Shown: one piece after another, positions 45,968 through 54,036 of the stretch
Numbering within the stretch: position 1 is the stretch's first letter
Layout: each line of letters begins with the position of its first letter
NCBI RefSeq assembly: GCF_023053635.1
Contig: NC_086183.1
Location: forward strand, 29,927,501 to 29,991,500
Direction: 5' to 3'
DNA length: 64,000 nt
Source of the DNA: Elgaria multicarinata webbii
Taxonomy: Eukaryota > Chordata > Lepidosauria > Squamata > Anguidae
Notes under the pieces: model-generated
What the model saw: only the letters and a program-made list of their open reading frames with translations
Databases searched by the model: none
Told to the model about the DNA's origin: nothing
Position numbers and translations under genes: made by a program

Positions 45968-48900
45968 AATCTTCTCTTCTCTGGGCTAAACATGCCCAGT
46001 TCTTTTAGTCTCTCCTCATAGTCTGCCTTTTCCTCCAAGGAATCCAAAGTGGAACACACTTTGTGCCTACTCCGAGGGAAGCTCAGAGGATGGCAACAAG
46101 GGAGAGGGCCTTTTCAGTGGTGGCCCCCCAATTATGGAACGATCTCCCCGATGAGGCTTGCCTGGCACCAACATTGTTATCTTTTTGGCGCCAGGTCAAG
46201 ACTTTTCTCTTCTCCCAGGCATTTAACAGCATTTAACAATATATGCTAAGTTTTTTTTTTAAAAAAAAAATGGACCCCAGAACTGTTGTTTAAATGGATA
46301 CTGCTGTTTTATACCGTTGTTTTTATATTTTTGATGGTTTTAAATTTTGTATACTTTTTAATGTTCACTGTTATTAACTTTTGTAAACCGCCCAGAGAGC
46401 TTCGGCTGTGGGGCGATATTTAAATTAAATAAACATATGAATAAATACATGCTCTTCCTTGTCTCCATTTTATCCTCACAATGACCCTGCGAGGTAGCTT
46501 AGGTGGAGTCTCATGGACTGGCCCAAAGTCACCCACTGAGTTTCACGGCCGAGTGAAGACTTAGGTGTAGCACAGCCTTCCTCAACCGGGGCGCTCCAGA
46601 TGTGTTGGACTACAACTCCCAGAATGCCCCAGCCAGCTGGCTGGGGCATTCTGGGAGATGCAGTCCAACACATCTGGAGCGCCCCCGGTTGAGGAAGGCT
46701 GGTGTAGCAGGTTGTTGCACCGACTCAAACCTGACTGAGCAGGGGCAAAAACGAGACAAAAGAAATATTTGCATACAACAGAAGTGACGCTTCCATCCAG
46801 CCATATTCAACCCTCTCAGAAAGGATGGGGCCTGTTTCCAGCCACAGTGGGGGATGGAAAGTTATATTAAGGTTGCTTTTTGAGAACTGAAACTGCCTAG
46901 ATGGAGCCAAGCGAGGGAATGCGCTTTGCTGATTCTCCATCAAGCGAAACCGCTCCGCTCCGACTTCTGGCTTCCAAGAAGCGACATTCAGCGAAAAATG
47001 AGATGTAAAAGCAGCTGACTCCTGCAAGTTAGTTTCCTGTTAGCAGCAAGACATACTCAGCGTCAGCTTTCCTCAGTAGAGGCTGGTGGCTCTGATGTCA
47101 GTGGGGTGGTGAATCCGCTCCGGGTTTCAGTCAGAAGCGGCCAGAACTCTAAAGGAGATCTCTAAGATGTGGAACTTAAGATCCGGACCTTAAGATCATC
47201 TACAGGGGCCCTTCTCCGTGAGCCCCTGCCAAAGGAAGTGAGGCAAGTGGCTACTAGGAGGAGGGCTTCCTCCGCTGTGGCACCCCGGCTGTGGAATGAG
47301 CTCCCCAGAGAGGTCTGCCTGGCACCTACACTGTACTCCTTTCGTCGCCAGCTGAAGACCTTTTTATTCTCTCAGTATTTTAACACTTCATTTTAACTTA
47401 AATTTAAATTTTACTGTTTTAACTCTGTATTTTAATCTTATATCAATTTTGCTGCGTGGTTTTTATACTGTATTTTGTATTTGTGCTTTTAACCTGTTGG
47501 TTGTTTTATTATGGTTTTAATTTTTGCGAACCGCCCAGAGAGCTTCGGCTATTGGGCGGCATAAAAATGTAATAAATAAATAAATAAATAAAAATAAACT
47601 TCCTATAACTGAAGTGACCAGTGAATTGTAGTAGGAGACATGTATTATAAGAATTTCTGCAGATATTTTGATAACCCCCTGAACAAGTCCTGAACTTTTT
47701 TAAAAAATAAATAAATAGCTGGGCTTTTTACAAATAAAACCTTCGTTCTGGCATCCCGAGACATTTCTCTCCAATTCCGAGTATAGAAATGCGACAAATA
47801 AATACAGAATCAATTTCTGCCTGCCCCGTTGCTCAGGGACGCAAGGCAGCGTGAGTGGAGTCCTTACCTGGCAATCTCTCATCCAGACGCTGGCCTGGCC
47901 GCAAAAAGGTGACTGCATCATCAGGTGACTTCACAGCAAAGGTGAGAACCTCTCCCCCCTGCCCCAGGGCTGCATTCCTCCAGCACAGCCTTCCTCAACC
48001 TGGGGCGCTCCAGATGTGTTGGACTGCATCTCCCAGAATGCCCCAGCCAGAGGCTGGGGCATTCTGGGAGTTGTAGTCCAACACATCTGGAGCGCCCCAG
48101 GTTGAGGAAGGCTGCTCCAGCAGAAATCTGTCGTGGCCACATGGACGTGGCCCATTCAGTGGGCCGTTTTGAGCCTGCTGCTTCTCCTACACACAGCAGA
48201 AGGAAGCGGCCACTTCCGTCTTTAAAACTGTCGGACTTACTGCGGTGTGTGTTTTTTGTCGCGGGAAGAAGGCTAGAAGGGGCAGGAGGCAGGCATCATC
48301 GCGACGCGCGAAAATTCTCGAGTGCCCAGCAATGAGCGGGCAACAAAACGCCCGTCTGATGGAGCTCTAGATGTTAGGGAGAGTGGCTTAATTATTGTAC
48401 AAGGAAGGTGGGCCAAGGAGGCAAGATGGGGCGGCCCTGCAGGCTGCATTTGAGGTTCCCGACCCCTGCTTCAAACTACGGCCCCAGGATCTGTATCTTC
48501 ACTGGGGCAGAGGATCAAAAGGAAGCAAGCAACAGGTGGTATTAAGACTGGAATCCCTCCAATGGAAGCTTTGCTCACTTTCCGCCGGCCCTGCTTCTAT
48601 AGCAGGGCCACAAAATGCAGAAATTAAACAGGTGAAGCTCTTCACGGCACGTCGACCTCCACCCCATATTGGAGTCTGTGGCGTTACACCCCACAAGTCA
48701 ATTCCAAATGTATGTCTGCAGTTTGTAAGTCTGTGGTTTTTAGAGTGTGGGCCTGAGTGGGCAGAGTTAGAATGTCTTGGGAGGGGGGAGGAGTGATATA
48801 TAAGGGAAGGACGGAGGGGATTGAGAGAACTTTTCGGGGGGACTTGTTAGGTATTCTTAGAGTCTGTAGTGCTCTCTGTGTTTAGGATACTTAAGTTCTG

Positions 48901-51777
48901 GGAAATTTGAGGGTCAGTGTAGTGAGTGGTGTCTTTAGAGTGTGGTGTGCACTTAGTGGATGTATATCAATCAATACTGATAATAAAGAAAGTTCAAGAG
49001 TGATTGTGTGAGAAAAAGGAAAGCACGTATGTGAATGAGTGACAGGATTGTATGAAAGTTTTCAAAAAAGTTTTTAAATGTTGTTAGTTGAAACAAAGCT
49101 TGTGAACTTTTAAAATTATTATTATTATTAATTATTATTATTATTTATTCATATAGCACCATCAATGTACATGGTGCTGTACAGAGTAAAACAATAAAAT
49201 AGCAAGACCCTGCCGCATAGGCTTACATTCTAATAAAATCATAATAAAACAATAAGGAGGGGAAGAGAATGCACCAAACAGGCAGTATAAAAGTCAGAAC
49301 AAAATCAAGTTTTAAAAGCTTTAGGAAAAAGAAAAGTTTTTAGCTGAGCTTTAAAAGCTGTGATTGAACTTGTAGTTCTCAAAGGAGAATTTTGATTGTT
49401 TGTTTTAAAACTACCACAAAAATCCCACGTGTCTGTTTGGCATTTATCATCTTAAGTCTACACATTTAACACCCACTCTGACAATCATTCACCTCAGCAG
49501 GTATAACTCACAGCGCATTATTATATATATTAAGATCCTTCTCCATTTTAACCCTTTTCTCCACATAGTTTGGAGGAAGGTGGGTTTTATCCCTTGCCTC
49601 AGGTGTATCAAGCGGTGGTGCTTGGCTGGAGCAGGGAGTAGCTGCGGCCGGGTCTGGTGTTCAGAGCCTGTGTCGTGGCAGAGTCCCTTCCGTATGAGGA
49701 AAGCCTAAGTATTGGGGGCTATTTAACTTGGGGGGGGGAATGCTGACCAAGGAGAGATATGATAGAGGTTTGGAACATTCTGAACAGCCTGGAGAAAAAT
49801 GAATCACCCATTGTGAAACTGAGCACCTCTTGCAGATGTCACATCACATGACCAAGGCTGAACCTTTGGACTTTTCTGTTCCTGCCTCCCCCCCCCCTCC
49901 CTTGCCTCTTCCCCCACCTAGCCTCACCCAAGAGAACTCATGAACTTGCAAAATATATTGTGGCATTTTGGCTGGTTCGAAGGAAGCCATCGCCCAACTG
50001 TGGTTTCCCCCTGCCCCTCATAGACCCATGTGGCTGTCTTTGATTTTGTCTGCATCTCTGGGCAACTCAATAAAATTGCCTAGCTTCGGTACAGTCAAAA
50101 GGAAGAATTCCTTCACACAGTGCACGATTAACCTACAGAACTCAGTGCTGCAGGCTCTCTAAACCTTTTCTTGCTGAGCGGTTTTCCAAATACCCTCCCT
50201 AAATCTGCCATTTGTCTTGCGTGCGGCAAGATCATGAGGCTATTTGACCTGATTGGGGGGTTACGGTACCCCTTACAAAGAATGTATCATCAAGGGGGAT
50301 TTAGAAAAGGAAAACAACATGGAGAAACATGATTGCTAAATGGAACTTCAGTATGCAATGGCAGTCTATCTCCAAATAACTTCATTTGCCCAGGCATTTT
50401 AGCATTCTAGTCTTTTACCTCTGCTGCTTTAAATCTGTATTTTAAACCCCTACATTGCTGCTAGGTTTTATTCTGGTTCAACTTTTATATTGCAGTTTTA
50501 AGCTTTTATATTGCTTTATGCTGTTATTTGTGGTTTTAACTTTTGTGAACCGCCCAGAGAGTTCTAGCTATTGGGCAGTATAAAATGTAATAAATTAAGA
50601 CCTGATGTCTGGGCTGATGTTCTCCTGCTCCGCTCGCTGGCTTCCCCAAAACATATAGCTAGCCACTGTCGGAAACAGAGCACTGGGGTGGATGGATCGT
50701 TGGTCTGATTCTACGCAGCTCATTTTATTTTTATACTCAAAACAGAGTACAGGGCTCATAGGGTCGCAGTATGGGCACATTTTTATTAGCAGGGTCGCCG
50801 ATGTCCTCTGCCGGCCACCCGCCCAGAATCCCCTGTCCCTCTTGAGTTTAGATGCAATCCTCACAGTAGCTGAAGAAACATAGGATTTTCCCTGCGCACA
50901 ATGTATTGCTGGTTTCCTGTTGTAATGCAAAGCAATTTGGGCAGGCTTGGTTTTGAACAGTCAATTAAGTCCCATTACAAAAAGACCTGCTCCTAATGGA
51001 AAAGAAAACTGCCAGAACTGGTTTGTTGATATGGTTCAGCATCACCGCCTGCAGTTTTGGACTCTCCTTGGGCTACGAAGACTGTCATGATGAGCGCCTG
51101 CAGTTGCAGATTCACCATGGCTAGAAGCTAGCAACTCCTTGAGTCCCAGTACTGGCAGAGCCGGCCCTACCATTAGGCCAACTAGGCAGCCCAGGGCGCA
51201 GACCTCAGAGGGGCGACAGTACTGCCCTTTAAGGGTCACCGGTTTATACAAACTAGCTGTTTTAATGTTGTGTTGCCAATGGCGGAGGTACGCATTATAC
51301 CGAGTGCCCTTTAGTTCAAAACGATCTGCGTGCCAAAATATTTTCTTTTGTATTTGCGAAAGGTAATCAAAAAATTGATTATGACTTATTCTTGCAATTT
51401 GAAATAAGTTTAGCAGTTTCAAGTTTTGTGCTTTTTATTTTTTTCTACAAAACATCTGTCCTTAAAAATCGAAGTTGGCAATTTTGGGTGGGTGGGTGGC
51501 TTTGCGCACGCAAATAGCTTGCCTTGCCTAGGGCGCAAAATAGTCTGGCCCCGGCCCTGAGTACTGGGGAAAAGGCGGAATAATAATAATTAATAATAAT
51601 AAATGGAGAGAGAACCGAACCCCGTTACGTGTGTGCTTGCAATGCGACCCTCATACAGACATTCAGCAAGGATGCGTGACAGAAGAGAGGGAGGGGAATG
51701 AAGGAAGACTCACCTGCCTGGGCGAGGGACAGCAGCACAAGCAGCAAGGCCGCCCCAGAGAGCCTGGAAGCGCCCAT
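30867..51777 (-). CDS. PRSS16: Thymus-specific serine protease-like, peptidase family S28
   Basis: Twelve coding exons: 51777-51714, 44484-44294, 42427-42331, 39211-39082, 38181-38058, 37572-37495, 37161-37114, 36263-35991, 35073-34935, 33727-33548, 31846-31701 and 30929-30867; 1533 nt, 510 aa (human PRSS16 is 514 aa, also 12 exons). All borders are GT-AG with matching phases. Residues 1-21 are a signal peptide ending AQA. Catalytic Ser190 is in [13 protein letters not shown], Asp445 in GDIDPWH and His470 in [14 protein letters not shown] precedes and [12 protein letters not shown] follows the Ser segment, as in the family. The C-terminus [15 protein letters not shown] matches human. PRSS16 is an endosomal/lysosomal peptidase of thymic cortical epithelium involved in class II peptide selection. 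Because human PRSS16 is at 6p22 and not beside DMAC2, this may be a paralogue; the symbol is the nearest human relative. Confidence 0.9.
31074..31425 (-). mobile_element. CR1 LINE 3' end
   Basis: Tail tcatagaatcatagaatagc at the left, ORF end to about 31420 (atcatgtctcccctcaattt). Intron 11 of the S28 protease. Confidence 0.9.
32055..32280 (+). repeat. LINE tail and (GGA)n repeat
   Basis: UTR words ccccagagagcttcagcttt and gggcagtatagaaatttata, followed by GGA/GAA repeats at 32236-32277. Intron 10 of the S28 protease. Confidence 0.6.
32540..32840 (-). mobile_element. L2/CR1-group LINE 3' end, diverged
   Basis: A/T-rich UTR followed on the right by the reversed ORF end (ggaaaggaagttccagagcc, gtcttccagcttcggtgggt). 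Confidence 0.5.
32843..33150 (-). mobile_element. Sauria SINE
   Basis: Minus strand: tail aaaaggaaaggaac, body with cccagctagctgggtactca, head ctctgcgccacacgaggctc. Short flanking repeat tcttctg on both sides. Intron 10 of the S28 protease. Confidence 0.9.
34125..34765 (-). mobile_element. CR1-like LINE split by a plus-strand CR1 tail
   Basis: Minus-strand pieces 34125-34433 (catcagaagagccctgctgg to tgcactgtgtgaag) and 34544-34765 (aggagcatttccttttatct onward) form one CR1-like 3' end. A plus-strand CR1 tail (34434-34543, ending tctatgattctatgat) separates them. Intron 9 of the S28 protease. Confidence 0.78.
35165..35285. mobile_element. Decayed hAT-like hairpin MITE
   Basis: Contains ggactacaactcccaccatc, a central palindrome, gatgatgggaattataatcc and ccaggttggagaaggc. 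A second decayed copy is at 35565-35655. Between them lies a CR1 tail fragment (35390-35443). Confidence 0.6.
36374..36792 (+). mobile_element. CR1 LINE 3' end
   Basis: Translation includes [20 protein letters not shown] and [15 protein letters not shown]; the tail is ttctgtgattctttgattct. Intron 7 of the S28 protease. Confidence 0.9.
37047..37141. repeat. 46-bp perfect tandem duplication across a splice donor
   Basis: The unit starting aaggttaaaaaactcacctc occurs at 37051-37096 and again at 37097-37141. It contains the last 29 bases of exon 7 of the S28 protease and its GTGAGT donor. The intact exon is 37114-37161; the extra copy lies just inside the intron, so the transcript has two identical donors 46 bases apart. 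Confidence 0.95.
37690..38008 (+). mobile_element. L2/CR1-group LINE 3' end
   Basis: ORF end gtggaactccctgcctctgg and cgaggcctcctgaaaac-like words, then tggggagcggtatataaata and AAATAAATAAATAAA. It ends 50 bases before exon 5 of the S28 protease. Confidence 0.75.
38401..38590. mobile_element. Half of a foldback MITE (agggtgaccctatg family)
   Basis: Left arm and core only (agggtgaccctatggaaagg, tctttaacagctgcatagag, cctggtgaaattccctcttc). The right half is replaced by unrelated sequence. Confidence 0.65.
39300..39530 (-). mobile_element. L2/CR1-group LINE tail
   Basis: Minus-strand UTR: atttatttaaggatttttat, gccgccattcagccaaaaaa, ttacaatctaaaagacatga. Intron 3 of the S28 protease. Confidence 0.55.
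39805..39945. mobile_element. Palindromic MITE (cctaaggtttatcc family)
   Basis: The arms ggccacagctagacctaagg and ccttaggcctagctatggcc are near reverse complements over about 45 bases, followed inward by tttatcc...ggataaa and atccaggg...ccaggg words. Single copy in this window. Confidence 0.65.
40021..40588 (-). mobile_element. CR1 LINE 3' end
   Basis: Tail atcatagaatcatagaatag at the left. The minus-strand frame reads [40 protein letters not shown] and [20 protein letters not shown] without a break. Young, 5' truncated. Intron 3 of the S28 protease. Confidence 0.92.
40620..40945. repeat. Inverted repeat of Penelope-type terminal sequences
   Basis: aggatgcaaagattttgcct and agaccttcttcaaggg on the left are matched in reverse by cccttggaagaaggcc and aaaatctttgcatcctgag on the right. 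The centre holds ctgcagatgttttta in both orientations. A single-orientation relative lies at 47596-47780. Decayed; the family is assigned by similarity to the next palindrome. Confidence 0.55.
41060..42005. repeat. Long palindrome of Penelope-type repeats with hammerhead ribozyme-like cores
   Basis: Left arm about 41068-41370, right arm about 41712-42000, highly similar reverse complements (for example cactgtcaataatcacatgt / acatgtgattattgacagtg). Near the centre of each arm, on opposite strands, is a hammerhead-type core. It is CTGA-NN-A, then a GACC/GGTC stem with loop TTGCAT, then GAAA (minus strand 41291-41266; plus strand 41778-41803). Penelope-like elements are known to carry such ribozymes in their terminal repeats. 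A Sauria SINE sits between the arms. Confidence 0.75.
41402..41703 (+). mobile_element. Sauria SINE inside the palindrome
   Basis: Head gcctcgtgtggcgcagagcg, B-box-like GAGTTCGATCCC, tail ttcctttcctttt. Flanked by cttgacttt on both sides (about 41397 and 41710), so it inserted close to the palindrome centre after the palindrome formed. Confidence 0.9.
42610..43560 (-). mobile_element. Decayed non-LTR retrotransposon 3' region (R4/Dong-like)
   Basis: Minus-strand pieces read [39 protein letters not shown] and, further on, words like [14 protein letters not shown] and RKFLNR. These resemble the region after the reverse transcriptase in R4/R2-group LINEs. Several frames are involved and the element is long dead. 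Clade assignment is tentative. Intron 2 of the S28 protease. Confidence 0.45.
43738..44185 (-). mobile_element. (TTA)n repeat and L2/CR1-group LINE 3' end
   Basis: An ATT/TTA microsatellite at 43740-43780, then tgtatcccgccttttgccca. The minus-strand ORF end reads [20 protein letters not shown] and [13 protein letters not shown]. It ends about 110 bases from exon 2 of the S28 protease. Confidence 0.8.
44860..45240 (-). repeat. LINE tail followed by MIR-like SINE
   Basis: 44870-45040 is a minus-strand LINE UTR (tgccccatagccgaaactct). 45046-45240 is a MIR-like SINE (acaaccctgcgaggtaggtt, ggctggcccaagggcgccca). Confidence 0.55.
45376..46030 (-). mobile_element. CR1 LINE 3' end split by another LINE
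   Basis: CR1 tail tcatagaatcatagaattgt at the left, ORF to 45727 (cccctcaatct). It resumes at about 45968 with cttctcttctctgggctaaa. The inserted plus-strand LINE (45730-45967) ends in an AAAT repeat tail. Confidence 0.85.
45730..45967 (+). mobile_element. L2/CR1-group LINE tail (insertion)
   Basis: Reads ttctctcaggcatttagcaa, gaactgcccagagagcttcg, gctatggggcagtacacaaa and about ten AAAT units. It separates two parts of a CR1. Confidence 0.8.
46050..46445 (+). mobile_element. L2/CR1-group LINE 3' end
   Basis: ORF end ggagagggccttttcagtgg and tatggaacgatctccccgat, then UTR gtaaaccgcccagagagctt and gggcgatatttaaatt. A decayed MIR-like SINE follows at 46445-46565. Confidence 0.75.
46573..46701. 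mobile_element. hAT-like hairpin MITE with 8-bp target duplication
   Basis: 129-bp palindrome of the CAGCCTTCCTCAACC family with gtgtagca at 46565-46572 and 46702-46709. Confidence 0.92.
46710..47185. other. Intron 1 of S28 protease, nothing recognised
   Basis: No repeat or gene recognised in this stretch. Confidence 0.4.
47200..47595 (+). mobile_element. L2/CR1-group LINE 3' end
   Basis: Translation [20 protein letters not shown] then LWNELPREV and [14 protein letters not shown], the clade's ORF2 C-terminus. UTR gcgaaccgcccagagagctt and an AATA tail. Confidence 0.82.
47596..47780 (+). repeat. Penelope-type terminal repeat fragment
   Basis: gaccagtgaattgtagtagg, tattataagaatttctgcag and tggcatcccgagacatttc match the palindrome at 40620-40945. 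Confidence 0.45.
47996..48114. mobile_element. hAT-like hairpin MITE with 8-bp target duplication
   Basis: 119-bp palindrome, same family, ctccagca at 47988-47995 and 48115-48122. Shortest loop among the full-arm copies. Confidence 0.92.
48140..48370. repeat. Dispersed repeat, unnamed (shared with 63655-63875)
   Basis: The two copies share ccgtctttaaaa / ctgtctttaaaa, ggacttactg, ttttttgtcgc, gaaggctagaag / aaggctaaaagc, gagtgcccag and ctgatggagctct in the same order. Neither contains a convincing frame. The family was not recognised. Confidence 0.65.
48371..49110. other. Promoter-like segment of unknown origin
   Basis: Contains tgatatataaggg (TATA-like, about 48795) and gataataaagaaa (AATAAA, about 48980) about 185 bases apart, with no coding frame. 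It could be an old solo terminal repeat or chance. No end repeats were found. Confidence 0.25.
49120..49390 (-). mobile_element. L2/CR1-group LINE tail (ctgtacagagtaaaac type)
   Basis: Minus-strand UTR: ttattcatatagcaccatca, atgtacatggtgctgtacag. Same family as 58940-59035 (minus) and 61640-61690 (plus). Confidence 0.65.
49391..50385. other. Intron 1 of S28 protease: fragments of a CR1-like LINE and a ribozyme-type repeat
   Basis: 49690-49805 (gagagatatgatagaggttt) and 50090-50155 (ggaagaattccttcacacag) look like two parts of an old CR1-like ORF end. Between them, 49915-50000 (gcattttggctggttcgaag) resembles the repeat at 52675-52780 and 53838-53940. Confidence 0.4.
50390..50598 (+). mobile_element. 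L2/CR1-group LINE tail
   Basis: UTR ttttgtgaaccgcccagaga, gctattgggcagtataaaat, then AATAAATT. A CR1-like remnant may follow at 50650-50735. Confidence 0.7.
51156..51559. mobile_element. Non-autonomous hAT element with 8-bp target duplication
   Basis: 404 bp. Ends CAGAGCCGGCCCTACC and CCCCGGCCCTG are inverted repeats; the inner words agggcgcagacc and gcctagggcgcaaa also mirror each other. agtactgg flanks it at 51148-51155 and 51560-51567. No transposase. Intron 1 of the S28 protease, 150 bases from exon 1. Confidence 0.85.
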
Positions 51778-51869
51778 TTCTCACCCCTCTTTGCACCAAA
51801 GGAGAAGGAGCTGGTGGCAGCGCGTCCCTCCGGAAATTGAAAGAAAAAGCAAAGCAAGGCACAGAAGCG

Positions 51870-51925
51870 CAGCAATTTAAAAACCCCTTTCACCGCTCAC
51901 ATGACCAGCTCCCCACGTGGGGCCC
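51870..51925 (-). promoter_or_regulatory. Candidate promoter of the S28 protease with E-box/M-box motifs
   Basis: Within 150 bases upstream of the start codon are TCATGTGA (51897-51904), a palindromic M-box bound by MITF/TFE factors, and CACGTG (51914-51919). A TTTTTAAAT stretch (about 51876-51884) could act as a weak TATA. TFEB-type sites are common in lysosomal genes, which would suit this peptidase. Motif evidence only. Confidence 0.4.
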
Positions 51926-52039
51926 CTCCCAGCGTCGTAAGTGGACCTCCCTGCAAGATTGCCAAGGGAGGAGTTTATCAACGCGGGTCAAAAAGCATCT
52001 CTTCTGTCTTTCCCGGACGATTGCCAGGTTTGGTTGTTG

Positions 52040-52361
52040 TTGTTATTATTATTTTTTTAAAAAGAAAATGCTGATCCTGTGCCTGGACAAACTTTTGTTT
52101 CCTTATCAGAGGAAAAAACTTCCCCCTGCTAAAAAAAATTAAAACAAATTCGCACGTGGGACGCTCTCGTGAATGCACAGGAGCAAAGCCAGTAGAAAAA
52201 GTTGGTGGTTGTTTTGAAAAATAAAAATACCGATCCTGTGCCTGGACAAATTTTGCTTCCTTGCCAGAGAAAAAAACTTTCCCCTGATTTTAAAAAAAAA
52301 AATCGCACGTGGGACGCTCTCTTAAATGCACAGGAACAAAGCCAGCAGAAAAAGTTGGCAA
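52040..52361. repeat. Diverged tandem duplication, ~159-bp unit
   Basis: gatcctgtgcctggacaaa at 52073 recurs at 52232, and ctttcccctg / cttccccctg, cgcacgtgggacgctctc and aatgcacaggagcaaagcca follow in the same order in both copies. The copies differ by several small changes, so the duplication is not recent. Confidence 0.85.
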
Positions 52362-52590
52362 CTGCAGAGAAGGGGGTGGGGGTGGGAGGTTATGGCGCAT
52401 ATATGGAAAGCCACGCGGATTCCCACCACGAGGTGGCGCCACAGACACGTCCAAATCTTTTGCTGAAAAGTGTGGGAGGCGGATTGGGACCGCATCGGAT
52501 GCGATGGATGCAGCGCTGTTAGTCGCTTTGGCTTGCACGCCTTGCTTCTGGTAGCCCTTGCCTTTCCCAGTTCCTCCTCTCCACACAACC
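52362..52590. other. Intergenic DNA, nothing recognised
   Basis: No repeat or gene recognised. Confidence 0.35.
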
Positions 52591-52599
52591 CACTGCCCA

Positions 52600-52890
52600 T
52601 TTTTATTTTTATTTTCCCATCAGTAGTCTGATTTTTCCTTCTCTGTCCTCTTGTTTTGTTTTGTTTAATCTCCTTCCCCGATGAAGGGTTCTGTTGAACT
52701 AGAAAGCTTGCACAGGGCTTTGCGGCATTTTGGTTGGTCCTGAGAGAGGTGTTGCTCAACTACGAAGTTTGGATTTTTATTTCTCATGGACTGACATACC
52801 CAGCTTTTCTTCTTGATGTTGTTATTTATGTCTTTTGCTTATTCTTCTTTGCAAAACGTCACCAACTCCGATGGCACTAATAATAACTTT
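52600..52890 (+). repeat. Hammerhead-type repeat, diverged copy
   Basis: Shares ordered words with 53810-54035: ctctg, gatgaagggttctg, gaacta-GAAA-gc, gcattttggttggtcctgag, tcttttgcttattc, tttgcaaaacgtca and gatggcactaataataac. The catalytic-core words are partly preserved. Confidence 0.5.
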
Positions 52891-53284
52891 TGTTGCGTGT
52901 GCCTTAGAAAATAGTATGTTTAGCCACTCAGGGCACAATTTTGTATCAGGGGAAGACGACTGCCCGAACTTTGCATTCTGGGAGTTTGGGTGCCTGCCTC
53001 CAACCACTAGGCACCTGTGTGCCTTCTTGCCCAGAGCAAGAGACAAATCTCCGTTACAGACAGCCTTTACATTTTCAGAAATGGGGATCAGCCGTTGCTT
53101 CGTTGTCCCTGAATACTAGGAGTGAACTGATACCTGCAAGCGGTGGTGGAGCGAGCTAATTTTAGGGCCTGGATTTAATGGTCTTACAGGGCCTAGTTTT
53201 AGATGGCTGTAGGCATGGCTTCAGTTGTAAAGCACACAACTAACGTTTACCTTTGCTCCCAACTACCATTCCATGCTTTCCAAC

Positions 53285-53470
53285 TGCTTCCAGTATATAG
53301 ACTCCAGCATCAGAGGCAGGAAGCCTATATACACCAGTTACTGGGGAACATGGGTGGGAGGGTGCTGTTGCACCCGTGTCCTGTTTGTGGGTCCCTGGCC
53401 GACGGCTGGTTGGCCTCTGGATGGAACCTTGGTCTGTTCCAGCAGGGCTCGTCTTATGTCCTACGTTCCT
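53285..53470 (+). mobile_element. CR1-like LINE tail
   Basis: aggcaggaagcctatataca, gttactggggaacatgggtg, gtctgttccagcagggctcg. Confidence 0.7.
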
Positions 53471-53809
53471 GATAGGTTAGAGCAATAACCACAAGGCCGT
53501 TTGCCAGCCAAGAAGATGAAGAAATACTCTGAGCATGTGCAGTCTCACGTTTTAAACCCACTTAAATCATCATCGTGACTGCAGGAATAAAATGGAATTG
53601 GCTTCTGCTGTCCTGATGTCACTTGCTGCTGTCTGCGTGGTCTGGGGGGGAGGGGGGGGACAATGGCCGGAAAGTGTGGACTGAGCTACACTAGTGGCTA
53701 GAACACTTATCAGTGACTCATTCTGACTTCAGTCACATTTTGATACCGAGCCTCTATTGCAGACCTCAGAGTCACATGTTATGTCCTTCATCTTTGAGAT
53801 TCAGTTCCT

Positions 53810-54036
53810 TCCCCCATTCTCTGCTCTGACACCACTTGGCCTGATGAAGAGTTCTGGAGAACTCAAAAACTTACACATTGATTTATTTATTTTGGGCATT
53901 TTGGTTTGTTCTTAGTAAAAGTATTGCTCAGCTATGGATTTTAGATATATTTTACATTGCCACTCCATAGGGTTGGGACCTGTCTTTTGCTTATTGTTTG
54001 CAAAATGTCATCAACACTGATGGCACTAAATAACGC

